Shown: piece after piece, positions 12,235 through 22,567 of the stretch | Layout of the letters: each line of letters begins with the position of its first letter | Numbering within the stretch: the first letter of the stretch is position 1 | DNA from: Trichoderma breve | Taxonomy: Eukaryota > Ascomycota > Sordariomycetes > Hypocreales > Hypocreaceae | Direction of reading: 5' to 3' | Assembly: GCF_028502605.1 (NCBI RefSeq) | Contig: NC_079233.1 | Location: forward strand, 2,728,001 to 2,792,000 | DNA: 64,000 nt | Translations under genes and position numbers: made by a program | Notes under the pieces: model-generated | Told to the model about the DNA's origin: nothing | Seen by the model: the letters and a program-made list of their open reading frames with translations, nothing else | Databases searched by the model: none

Positions 12235-14029
12235 TTAGTGAGCACCGTTCACCTCGCCGTTGGTAGTGGGCACGTCTTCGGCCAAGCCAATGAGGACAGA
12301 GAACTGTCCACCAGCGCCGGCAGCAATAATCTTCTTGTCTCTGGTGGCAGTGTTGTCGATAAAGGTAGGGACATGGATGTCGTCGATGGTGCCCTGGCCA
12401 GTCTGGTAGTTGCTCGAAAAGCCCCAGGAGTATGCCTTACCGTCCTTGCTAATAGCAAAGCTGTTGTCGGTACCGGCAGCAACCGACACGATATCAGAGA
12501 TACCTGGGAAATGGTTAGTATAAAATCATAGCTTAATCCTGATGGGACATCTACTTGCCTTCGTGCTTGGTGGGCTTAATGAGGATCCTAGCAGTGCCTC
12601 TCTCGTCCCGGATGACGTACTCCTTGTCGACCTTTTCGATGGCCTCGAGTTCAAAACCAACCTGGTAACCGTCCACACGGCCCCAGGCAAACAGCTCTCC
12701 CTTCTCGGTGCATGCCAGAGAGTGATGGATACCACCCTCAATACCCGTGACGGTGTGGTCGGCGAGGAAGGTGATCTTGACGGGCTTGAGGATGACGGCA
12801 TCGTCCTCGCCGGCGTTGCTCTCAACACCAATCTCGCCAAAGTTGTTCAAGCCCCAGCCCCAAACGGCTCCCTTGTTATCAATGGCGAAGCTGTGGTACG
12901 AGCCGCAGGCAATCTTGGCAATCTTGCCTCGAGGCAGGCCGACTCCCTGGGGAATCAGAGAAGACATCTTGTTGCGCTCAATGATGCGTCGGCCGAGCTG
13001 GTTCTGCTGGCCGCATCCCCAGGCCACAACGTTGTTCTTGGTGTCGAGCGCGAGGATGTGGTTGGCTCCGGCGGCGAGAGCCTTGATGTTCTTCAGGCCA
13101 GCAACGAGAGTAGGTCGCGTCTGAACCCTGACGTGTTCCGTAAAGCCCAGAATACCATCGCTGGATCGGAAGGTACCCCATCCATAGACACGTCCGTCTT
13201 CCGTGAGCACAAAGGAGGCGCTGTCACTAGCAACGACCTGAACAAACTTGGTGCCGGGGGCAAAGTCTTCCTCAGACAGGGCGGTCGGCGTGCTCTCCTT
13301 GGGGTTGATGCCGGTGTCGTCTTCATCCTCTGAGTCGGAGTCGTCAGCCTTGTCGAGGTCCCGCAATCCACCATCCCAGTTTGTGTCTCGACCCAGAGCG
13401 CCCTGGTCATTCACGCCCCAAGTGAGAATCTTGTTATCGCGAGTAAGCGCAACGACATGCATACCGCCGCATGCGATCTGTACAACTCCGACTGTCTTGG
13501 CCGAGAGGTTGTCGTTGAGTCGAGGACGCTTCACATCGATGGGCTTCTTGCCGTTGATGCGCTTGCTTCCCAGTCCGAGCTCGCCTGAAGTACCTTCGCC
13601 AAAGACGTAAATGTCCAGAACTTGCGTGGGAGCGTCGTTGATCTTCTTTCCAATCTCGGGAAAAGAGGGCTTCTTGGCCTTGGCCGGTGCGGCGCGTGGC
13701 TCCTTGTCAGTCTTGCTCTTCTTGGGCTGGGGCTCTTCCATGACGACGTCTTCCTGCTCGTCCTCCGTTTCTGAAGCCTTTCGCTTGACGGCGGGGGCGC
13801 CATTTGTCACGGGCTTCTCATCTTCAGTCTTTTCGTCAGTCTTGTCCTTGACGACGGCCTTTGCGCTGGCCTTGGCTGGCTTCTCATCCTTCTTGGCGGC
13901 TTTGGTTGTTGTCGCCTTGGTGGTAGCGGCGGTCTTGGATGTCGCCTTTGCGCTGGCCTTGGTCGCGGCAGGCTTCTTGGCATCTGAAGCCGCCTTGGAG
14001 GCAGCGGGCTTTGCGACCTTGGGAGGCAT
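12235..14029 (-). CDS. RCC1-type Ran guanine nucleotide exchange factor
   Basis: Two exons, 12559-14029 and 12235-12503, give 579 aa. The first ~130 residues are Lys/Ala-rich and basic, like a nuclear-localisation and DNA-binding tail. The rest is a seven-bladed RCC1 propeller with repeats such as YVFGEGTSGELGLG, KILTWGVNDQGALG, RVYGWGTF, NVVAWGCGQQNQLG, AVWGWGLNNFGEIG, ELFAWGRVDGYQVG and KAYSWGFSSNYQTGQG. RCC1 proteins (Pim1 in fission yeast, Srm1 in budding yeast) charge Ran with GTP on chromatin, driving nuclear transport and spindle assembly. The single intron has a GC donor (AAG|GCAAGT) with a CTAAC branch site and CAG acceptor; only this splice keeps the last blade in frame. The C-terminus is short and acidic. 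Confidence 0.95.
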
Positions 14030-15064
14030 CGCGACGCGCTGGTTTGATATATGGATAGCTTTGGGGTCTGCTTGATAAGCGAAGGGGGAAATGGACGGGC
14101 TCGGGCGTTGTGCTCGCGGAAGCGCGAAGGAAGCTTCAATTGCTGTGATAAATGCGATGTAGCGCTTCCAAAGGACCCCGAATCAGATTCTACTCTATTC
14201 TGATGGTGATGAAGAGATGGAGCGCACGCTGCGAGGTGGTCTGTGGTAGTTATAGGAGTGGCTCGACGATGGCAGGACGCGACCAGGTGAGATTTTTTGC
14301 CCAGCCCTGGTGGGTGGCACAGAGAAGTGGCTCCACACAAGGTAGGAACTTTACCAGAGCTACAGCTCAAAAGGGCTGACCGCTCTTGATTTGTCCGGCA
14401 GTTAAATTGGCGGTGGCCAATGAGCGGCGTGTTTGACGCCTCGCGCGGGCGGTGAATCACAGCCCGAAATTACATAATACCAGCAAATAGCCCGTGTGTG
14501 ACCTGATGTGCTGACTTTCGAATGAGATTGATTCAGCGCTTCTCACTTGTTGCTCAGCAAGGAGCCGCAGTCTGTGCCCAATCGAGGCTAGCACGTTCAG
14601 ATTGAGTTCATCATCCTCTTTGTTGTCTTTTTCTTTGTTTTGCTTTGAATTGTTTTTTGATTGCATTCATTTTATTATGCTATCTAGTATACAATGCCTC
14701 CAGAGGGAGGATATGGTGCCACACAACGCCAGTCCCAATGTGTTGTGCATGTCAACAATAACAAATGGCACGGCCCAAGCCCGATATAGTAAAGGCTCCC
14801 GCACTTTAGGCGACGGCCGCCCTGCCAAAATCTATGTATGTGCAACTCGTTCGAATAAGTGCATGCAACATGCAACATGCAGCTCCATCGCTGCAAGCGT
14901 GCAGCCAAGTCAAAATAGTGTAATAAACCAGCAGTAGTCCTGCATTCCGTTGCCCGCCCTGAACGCCACCCTTGACCGCAGTCTCAAATGAGGATATTAA
15001 AAGAGATGATGATTTAAAGAAGGGAGAGGAGCAATTAAGCACCTCTCGGCAGATGGATCGCTTT
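14030..15064. other. intergenic
   Basis: This holds the RCC1 promoter region and the 3' flank of the Cys-rich protein gene, which lies in the same orientation. No coding frame is supported. Confidence 0.5.
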
Positions 15065-15531
15065 TTATTTGGCAAAGTTGGTAAAGTCGATCTCGTTGGC
15101 AGGGTTGTAGCCGCCATCGGTGGCTTTTTCGCAAGTGCAAGCAGCTAAAGCGTCACAAGTCAGCACAAGTCCAACTCTTCCACTTCAGATATACGAATAG
15201 ATGAGCACTTACCAGCTGGTCGAGCACCGCACTGGCAGGTTGAGCCTGTCACGGGCGCATTCTCTGTAGAGGCGCGGTCGCAGGTGCACTGGCCGGCGGG
15301 ACGAGCACGGCACGAGCAGCGCGGGCCCTCGACAGCATTCTCGGCGGTGGCTTTGCCGCAAGAGCAGTGAAGAGCGGATTCCTTGCCGCACGAGCAGGTG
15401 GCCTTTTGAGCTATTGAGATTTCTGTTAGATTTGGTGTAGCTGAGAGTGGATTGGTGTATTCCAACTTACCACAAGCACACTCGGCGTCGGTGCCCTGGC
15501 GGCAGCAAGTAGAGGCCTTGGTAGCAGTCAT
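15065..15531 (-). CDS. metallothionein-like Cys-rich protein (DUF7871-like)
   Basis: Three exons, 15471-15531, 15213-15410 and 15065-15144, give 112 aa; both introns are phase 1 with perfect GTAAGT donors. The protein starts MTATKASTCCRQG and carries a CC pair plus about seven C-x-C pairs spaced by RPAGQ, KATAEN and similar segments, then ends in a Cys-free DGGYNPANEIDFTNFAK tail. This pattern fits fungal copper-binding metallothioneins and the Crd2-type copper-resistance proteins. It would be cytosolic and bind Cu(I) or Zn(II) through thiolates. The regular repetition of Cys-pair modules separated by ARPA or KATAEN spacers suggests internal duplication. The metal is not determinable from sequence. 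Confidence 0.85.
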
Positions 15532-17555
15532 TTTGACGGTTGTGTTTGGTTGAGGAAGAAGGATTGGAAGAATCGTTAAAAGTCTTGTTGATGGACTGTG
15601 AATATGGAGTAGAAAGATGCAGATAATCGCTTGATCAGGATGTCCAGCTTAGAAGCCGGACAGTGACGTCTTTTGTACCTGATGCTTGGTCCACTCAGCC
15701 TTGACGCCTCTGGGCTGATGACCGTCGATTTGGGTCAGATTGCGGCGATGCCCATTGGCTCAGAGGATGTGGCGTGGCGATTGACCAATCAGAGTGCCGG
15801 TATTTGCAAGCATCTGGTTGCAGCCTTGGATAAGGCTTCTAAGCAGACTATCCGCGTGGATCGATGTTGGAAATCATTCGGTTTCCCCTTTGAGTTGCTT
15901 GATGATTGGCGCATGATCGCCATACTGGTTTATCTGTGGCGCAAAGTTCAATGAGATCTGTCGTGGTGAGGAATACGAGTACGGTCGAATGCAATAGGGG
16001 ATGCGAAGCTACCCTGAAGAAGTCCCAACATTTATTGGCATTGCACGATGAGATCCAAAGTCGGTTGATCCGTGGCGTTGAATTACATTATTGTTGAGAA
16101 TTGTGACACAATACAGAATTGCTTCTATCAACTTATAGCTTATTTGCAGCATTGTTGATTCTAGTATATACATGTATACAAGCTTCAAAGTGGCTTCTTG
16201 ACTGTTAAGCTTACACTACCAAATAGTGCTACTAAGGAGCGTAGTAGAGCGTGGTAGTGGAGGCTACTCATCTGAGTATTCCCGAGCTGTAGTCTAGGTA
16301 GGATGTTTAAATCTTCAGCCAAGATTCCCAGCAACAATCAGCCACGCAAAGAGAAGCGTGCTTCTAGAAAGATAGATGTGTGACCACTTGTTCCTATTGG
16401 CGCGAGTAACTGAACCGGATTTCGCGCCACTTTCTCCCTTGAGACATGGATCGCATCTCATTAGCAATAGACAATTCAATATCCATCCTCTGCATCTAGC
16501 CAAAATAGCCGGCACGTTGCCATGCTGCGCTGAGCCCTCCACTGCACCAAGACCGCCGCACCTCGGTATCTCGGGGTTCTTTTCGACTTATCGCGATGCC
16601 ACCATGCAAGGGTCCTACCGGAATGCCACTCAACATGCATACAATGATACTACTACACGCACTGCCAACATACATAAGCGTGCGTCCGCGCTATCATTAC
16701 ACTATTGCTAGCAACGGTTGCCTATTCCTCCTCACAAGACATGACCAATACTATGGAATACTATACCTCGCCTGAACCGTTTGTCTGACGTGTCCATCCA
16801 TCTAAACAACAGGCAAACCCTGGCATGGAATTTAAAGTCCAGACTAGGGACCTTCATGCAACGCTCTCTCTCCCGAGTCATGACTGACTAATGCCAATAC
16901 CAAGATCGAAAACGAAATTTCCCCGCGATGTCAACGTCTTTTTAAGGTTAGAAACTCCCGGGGAAGCATAAAATATGCTGTCTCGTGCCGCATTAGCGAC
17001 TTTACCCGGCCCCAAACGACTGGCTGATGACGGCAGCGGTCCAGGATAGGACCAACTTGGCACACACGCTTGTTCTCCAATTTGATGCCTTTGAGGAGAA
17101 TGCTCAACAGCCGTTTTCTACTACCGATCATCGTAGGCTTGTGAGTGGTGGACAGAGGGATGGATGGCTGGCTTCTGGACCACAGCTATCTTTTGGTGTT
17201 GGTCGCACTCTCGATGGCTCACTAATAGCGGCTCGGCTCCCTTGGGGTTACACCCAGCCGCTTCTTCATGCAAAGCCACATGCATGTTCCTTTAAGGAAT
17301 CGCAGTGAGATATAAGGAAAGATGAATCCCGGCAAGGTCGCATTACTACCTTTGCCGTCCCCTGGACAAGAAGGAGTTGGGAGCCGCGACAAATCAATTT
17401 TCCTGCAGATGCAGCTTGGCTAGCGGGTTTTCCATGTGAACTTCGGATCCCTCGCTCGTAAATTTTTTTTCTCCCTCCCCCGTTTGAAAACTTCAGCACG
17501 ATATTGAACTTGACAAAAAGGCTCACCAGCCGCATCTTTTCATTAAGATATCAAA
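15532..17555. other. 2 kb divergent intergenic region
   Basis: It separates the divergently transcribed metallothionein-like gene and the MFS permease gene. One open frame at 15682-15954 lacks domains and coding character. No gene is supported. Confidence 0.5.
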
Positions 17556-19233
17556 ATGTTAGTTAAGACAGAGGGCGGAAAGACTGAAATATCGACGCGA
17601 GATGTGCACTTGGCAGCTGAAAAAGGCCAAGCCGCTACAGATAGGTGAGCACTACCAACTCCTGCATCTTGAAAATCTTCAGTTCGGGTTCCGTGTGTTG
17701 TGTATTTGGACTTATTACTGATGAAGATTCAATGTGTTGAAGATATGGCGAGGCTCTCGTCGCATATGATGCCGTAGCTGAGCGCAAGCTACGGCTTAAG
17801 ATTGACCTCTTCATCGTCCCAACCGTGGCTCTTCTCTATCTCTTCTGCTTCATTGACCGTGCCAACATTGGTAAGCCGATGCCGAGACACCTGTTCCATC
17901 TCCATGTCCTTGATCTGACAATCAAACTCCGTGATGCATAGGCAATGCAAGAATTGCCGGCCTTGCGAGTGATCTTCACTTAGAGGGAAACGACTACAAC
18001 GCCGTCATATCCGTCTTCTTCATCTCCTACATCGTCTTCGAGATCCCAGCGAGCCTGGCGTGTAAATACATCGGGCCCGGGTGGTTTCTGCCCATGTCGA
18101 CACTTCTCTTTGGCGTCTGCTCTCTGGCAACCGGCTACGTCAACACCATGGCCCAGGCCGCCGGCGTTCGCTTCCTTCTTGGAATCTTTGAAGCTGGCAT
18201 GATGCCCGGAATTGCCTACTACCTGTCTCGCTGGTACCGCCGCTCCGAACTGGCCTTTAGACTGTCTCTCTACATTGTCATGTCGCCGCTGGCAGGGGCC
18301 TTTGGCGGTTTGCTGGCATCTGCCATCTTGAAGCTCGATCACGTTGGCGGCGTCAAGTCGTGGCGCATGATTTTCGTTGTTGAAGGCATCATCACCATTG
18401 GCCTTGGCCTGGTTGGCTTCTTTACCCTGACGGACCGCCCAGAAACTGCGCGCTGGCTCTCACAGGAAGAAAAGGACCTGGCCATCGCCCGTGTCAAGTC
18501 TGAGCGGGTTGGTACCACTACAGTCTTGGATAGCATGGACAGAGTAAAGATTACGAGGGGCATTTTCAACCCTGTGACGCTTAGCACAGCCTTCATATTC
18601 CTCTTGAACAACATCACAGTCCAGGGATTGGCCTTTTTCGCCCCAACAATCGTCGCTACTCTGTTCAAGGGCAAGACAACCATCCACCAACAGCTCCTCA
18701 CCGTGCCCCCTTATGTAGTGGGAGCCTTCTTTACTGTCCTGTTTCCCCTGCTTAGCTGGCGTCTCGACAGACGCCAGATATTCATCGTCCTCTCTGCCCC
18801 CATGGTCATGGTAGGCTACGCAATGTTCCTTGGCTCAACGGACCAAAAAGTCCGCTACGGTGCAACCTTCCTCATCGCCTCCTCCGCGTTCGCCCTCGGG
18901 CCCCTGACAAACGCACAGGTCGCCGCGAATGTCGTCGGCGACACAGCCCGCAGCGCAGCCATTGGCACCAACGTGATGATGGGCAACATCGGGGGTCTGA
19001 TCAGCAGCTGGGCGTTTCTCCCCTTTGACGCACCAAATTACCATATTGGAAATGGACTCAACTTGGCAACGTCGGGGACGGTCTTGGTGCTGGCTGCGCT
19101 GATGCTGGTGTGGATGAAGCGGGATAATAAGAAGCGAGGAAGTAAGGATATTGATGCGGCGTTGGCTGGCTTGACGGATGAGCAGATTGAGAACTTGGAC
19201 TGGAAGCATCCAGCCTTCCAGTGGAGATATTGA
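17556..19233 (+). CDS. MFS permease, anion:cation symporter (allantoate/nicotinate type)
   Basis: Exons at 17556-17644, 17743-17870 and 17942-19233 give 502 aa. A ~45-residue cytosolic N-terminus precedes TM1, and twelve hydrophobic segments follow. The signature LYLFCFIDRANIGNAR after TM1 is diagnostic of the anion:cation symporter (Dal5/Tna1/Vht1) family. GIFEAGMMPGIAYYLSRWY in the TM4-5 region and the Arg/Trp-rich C-terminus (KHPAFQWRY) also fit. Such proteins import organic anions such as nicotinate, allantoate, vitamins or dipeptides across the plasma membrane with protons. Substrate cannot be assigned here. Neighbours (metallothionein-like protein, Trf4) give no pathway hint. Confidence 0.9.
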
Positions 19234-19525
19234 ATTACTTGACAAAAAATTACAAATACCTGAATTTAAATCGTACATCTACAGTGCAATTGCCTTCTTC
19301 TTTTTCATTAATCATGGATGTAAATGAATATATGTACTGATGGCGGCGAATATTGCTGAGTCATTCACGCTGATAAGCTGATAACGAGCAACCACAATTT
19401 GTCGTATCACGCATACTTTTTCTCCCAACTCTCTTTCGTCATATAAACGCAGTGGATTTACATCGCGTTATTTTGTTTTTCTCAGGCTACTTTCATAGTG
19501 AACTTGCTTGAAATCATAGCCCAAC

Positions 19526-21787
19526 ATGGTGCGAAATAGACCGCAGCGGCGCAACGACGACCGCCCGAGAAATGGCTATGCAGACGACCGAAACCGCCAT
19601 TCCTTCCGACGCTCACCACCAAGGGAACCAAGATTCTCCCAGTCGCGCGACAGACCCTATCATGACTCTGATAATTGGAGGCCCAGCGACCGGAGGCAAG
19701 ACCATCGTCCTCGGTCATATGGCGATGACCGTGGAGGCAGCGACTCATACCGGCCGGCCGTGCCCCAGGGAGACTTTACCTTCCGCGTCGAGAAACCAGC
19801 TGGCATCTCTGAATACGCGCCTGCCGGCCAGCCGTCACATCGCCGTCAACCTCGAAGGGACGGAAGAAGAGGCGGCCCGTCACGGGGATTTGGCAGACCC
19901 CGCTGGCAGCCGCCGCCCCATCATTCTGAACGCGCCTTGATCGCTGGCATCGCTACTGACGTGCCTGAGGAGAGTGTGCACAACAACGAGGCTGCGAAAT
20001 TTCGCGATCTGGACGAGCTATCGGACGATGACGAGCTTGATATGGACATCTCGTCACGATCGTCTCAGTCTGATACCGAAGAACCCTCTAGAAAAAGAGC
20101 GCGCACGGCCTTGGCCGACGAGTCTGCTGAAGCAACTCCTAAGTGGTCAAACCCAGACCCATACACGGCGCTGCCTTGTCCAGACGAGACCACTCGCAAG
20201 AAGCGAGACGTTGTGAAGCTTATCCGCAAGGCCAGGGTGGAAGAAGCTACAGCCAAGCCCGCTGCCACGTCAAAGGCTGAAGATTTCCTTTCGTTTGAAC
20301 CTAGTGACGAGGAGGGCGACGAAGCTTCAGACGACGATAAGGTTGACTCTCAGCCACCACCAACGCCTCGAAAGGAATTTTCTGGCAGCCTTCCCAGCAA
20401 GCCTCCACCTCCTCCCACGGGCGTAAATTCTCTCCCAAACAAACCTGTTGTTACCCATACCACCCCGGGTCCTCTTGGCTCTCGCAAGCGAACTGCAGAC
20501 GACGAGATCATCCAACCACCAGATTACGGCCAGCTCAAGAAGGCAAACATGAAGCCATCTAAGGGAGACTTGGTGCCAAACTGGGCGCCGAAATCACACG
20601 AAGAGCCTTGCCCATGGGCAACTGTCGACCACTCTGCCACTACGGACATGCCTTTTCGGTAAGCTTGTTCATCTTGTTTGCTCACCCTGCTTAGGTGTCT
20701 GGATCTTATCTCATATGTTAACCACTCTGCTTCAGTCTGCACAAGGAAGTTATGGATTTCTACCACTTTGTCAAGCCTTGTGACTTTGAGCAGGCGATTC
20801 GTGACCGCCTGGTGGACAACCTGCGAAAGGCCATGAAGAGGGATGACCGCAACTTTGCCAGCGCTCAGCTTTTCCCGTTTGGCTCCTTCATGTCTGGCCT
20901 CTATCTCCCAACTGCCGATATGGACATGGTCGTATGCTCCGCCAGCTTCATGAGAGGCGGCCCTGCCACGTACCTCAGCGCCAGAAGCTGGCTGTACAAG
21001 TTCCGCAAGTTTCTTGTAGCCCAGCGAATTGCCGAGTTCGATGCGATCGAGGTTATTGCCCACGCTCGAATCCCACTCGTCAAATTCGTCGACAGGGCCA
21101 CCGGACTGAGAGTTGACGTATCCTTTGAGAACCTCGGCGGAGTCACGGCGATTGAAACTTTTGCGCGCTGGAAGAAGGAGTATCCAGCAATGCCTATCCT
21201 CGTCACTCTGATCAAGCACTTTCTCCTCATGCGGGGCTTGAACGAACCCGTCAACGGAGGCTTGGGAGGATTTACCGTCATCTGCTTAGTCGTCAGCATG
21301 CTGCAGCTCATGCCCCAGGTGCAGAGCCGCAACCTCATCCCGGAGCACCATCTTGGAGAGATGCTCCTCGAATTCTTCGAGCTGTACGGGCGCCAGTTTA
21401 ACTATGAGAGGAATGCTATTTCGCTTACTGCTCCTGTTGGATATATCCCCAAGGTACTTTCTTTCACCTTTCTTTTGTCTACCTTCTTGCTAACTCACAA
21501 CTCCCCAACTCTAGTCCAAGGTCACCAGTTTTGCGTACAAAAACACAAACCGCCTCTCCATCATTGATCCTAACAATCCCGCCAACGACATCGCTGGCTC
21601 CTCATCAAACATGCCCGGCGTCACGGCTCGTTTCCACGATGCTTACATCTCCCTGCAGCGCCGCATGAAAGAGGTCGCCAAAGATGCCAAGTGCGGCGGC
21701 ATCCTCGATGTGATTTTCCGGGGAGACTACTCATCCTTCAGGATGCAGCGAAACTTTCTCCAGCACATACATGAGAAGCGTGCTTAA
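19526..21787 (+). CDS. non-canonical poly(A) polymerase Trf4/Cid14 (TRAMP complex)
   Basis: Exons at 19526-20658, 20736-21453 and 21515-21787 give 707 aa. Residues 1-~375 are disordered, rich in Arg/Asp/Ser/Pro with several basic patches. The nucleotidyltransferase core begins near residue 385: GSF at 427-429, the paired catalytic aspartates D439 and D441 in TADMDMVV, and the third aspartate D505 in RVDVSFEN. The PAP-associated region follows, with NGGLGGFTV and the nucleotide-base-recognition LLEFFELYG...YERNAIS segment. Trf4/5 and Cid14 add short oligo(A) tails to aberrant nuclear RNAs for exosome decay, together with Air and Mtr4 proteins. All catalytic residues are present. The long N-terminal tail is bigger than in yeast. 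Confidence 0.93.
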
Positions 21788-22567
21788 AATCCAACCACAC
21801 CTCTATATCTAAAAAAGGTATACGCTGCATTTATGACGACGACTAATGAGGCATTGGCGTTTTATGGATACCCAATTGTTACGAAAGAGTACATTGGCAT
21901 ATAATGGAGGCATGTTAAGAATAATGCCTTTCGATCTTCTTGGGGGGAAAGGGGAAGGGCGGAAGGACCTGATACTTTTCTGTTGATTCGAATTATGTAC
22001 TAGTAACATCTTTTGACGATTAGGCGCGACGGAGGGATCCAGAGCAGTGCTTTGATATACTGTTCTACTATGGCCAGGGCAGGGCGGTTGTTTGTGGCTG
22101 CCAACTAATGGAAACCTCAGGGAAATCGCGCGACTATATGAACCTACCGTCTACGCTTTTGAGCCGAATCGATCGATTTCTTGTCAATTTTTTTTCTCTT
22201 TTTCTTTTGGCTAACTACGAACAAACATTTTGCGCAGTGACATGCAAGGAAAAGGGGTGTTGGGATCTATTGGGCGCTGACTATCTATTGATGCAGATAT
22301 ACAAAAACCTTGTTCAGCCTCGTCGACAAGGCTGTCGGGAATTACGCTTCTCTTGTTTTCCCAGACAGCTATTGTTGATGGCAGCCTTTACGGCTGGGCT
22401 TGATGGACTCTCGGTGATGTCGGTCACCACTTTTTCCTCACTGCAGAAGCTGCTTTATGCAGAGCTGCGGAGAGGGAAGGTCTCGTGGTGGCTATGGGTT
22501 GCGATAATAGTAGTGTATTTAGTCAATTCATGCTATTTGAATAGCATCCATATTGAAAACTCATAGT
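21788..22567. other. intergenic between convergent genes
   Basis: A 780 bp stretch between the Trf4 stop and the stop of the minus-strand MFS gene. An open frame at 22108-22566 lacks domains. It holds 3' flanks only, as far as can be seen. Confidence 0.5.

Noticed and set aside
12551..12558. Using the nearby GT donor of the RCC1 intron instead of GC
   Set aside because: Joining from that GT to the CAG acceptor gives a stop within four codons and loses the last propeller blade.
12542..13333. 263-codon plus-strand frame
   Set aside because: Antisense to the RCC1 propeller repeats.
15682..15954. Plus-strand frame upstream of the MFS permease
   Set aside because: No domain, and no leader or splice signals; it sits in a divergent promoter region.
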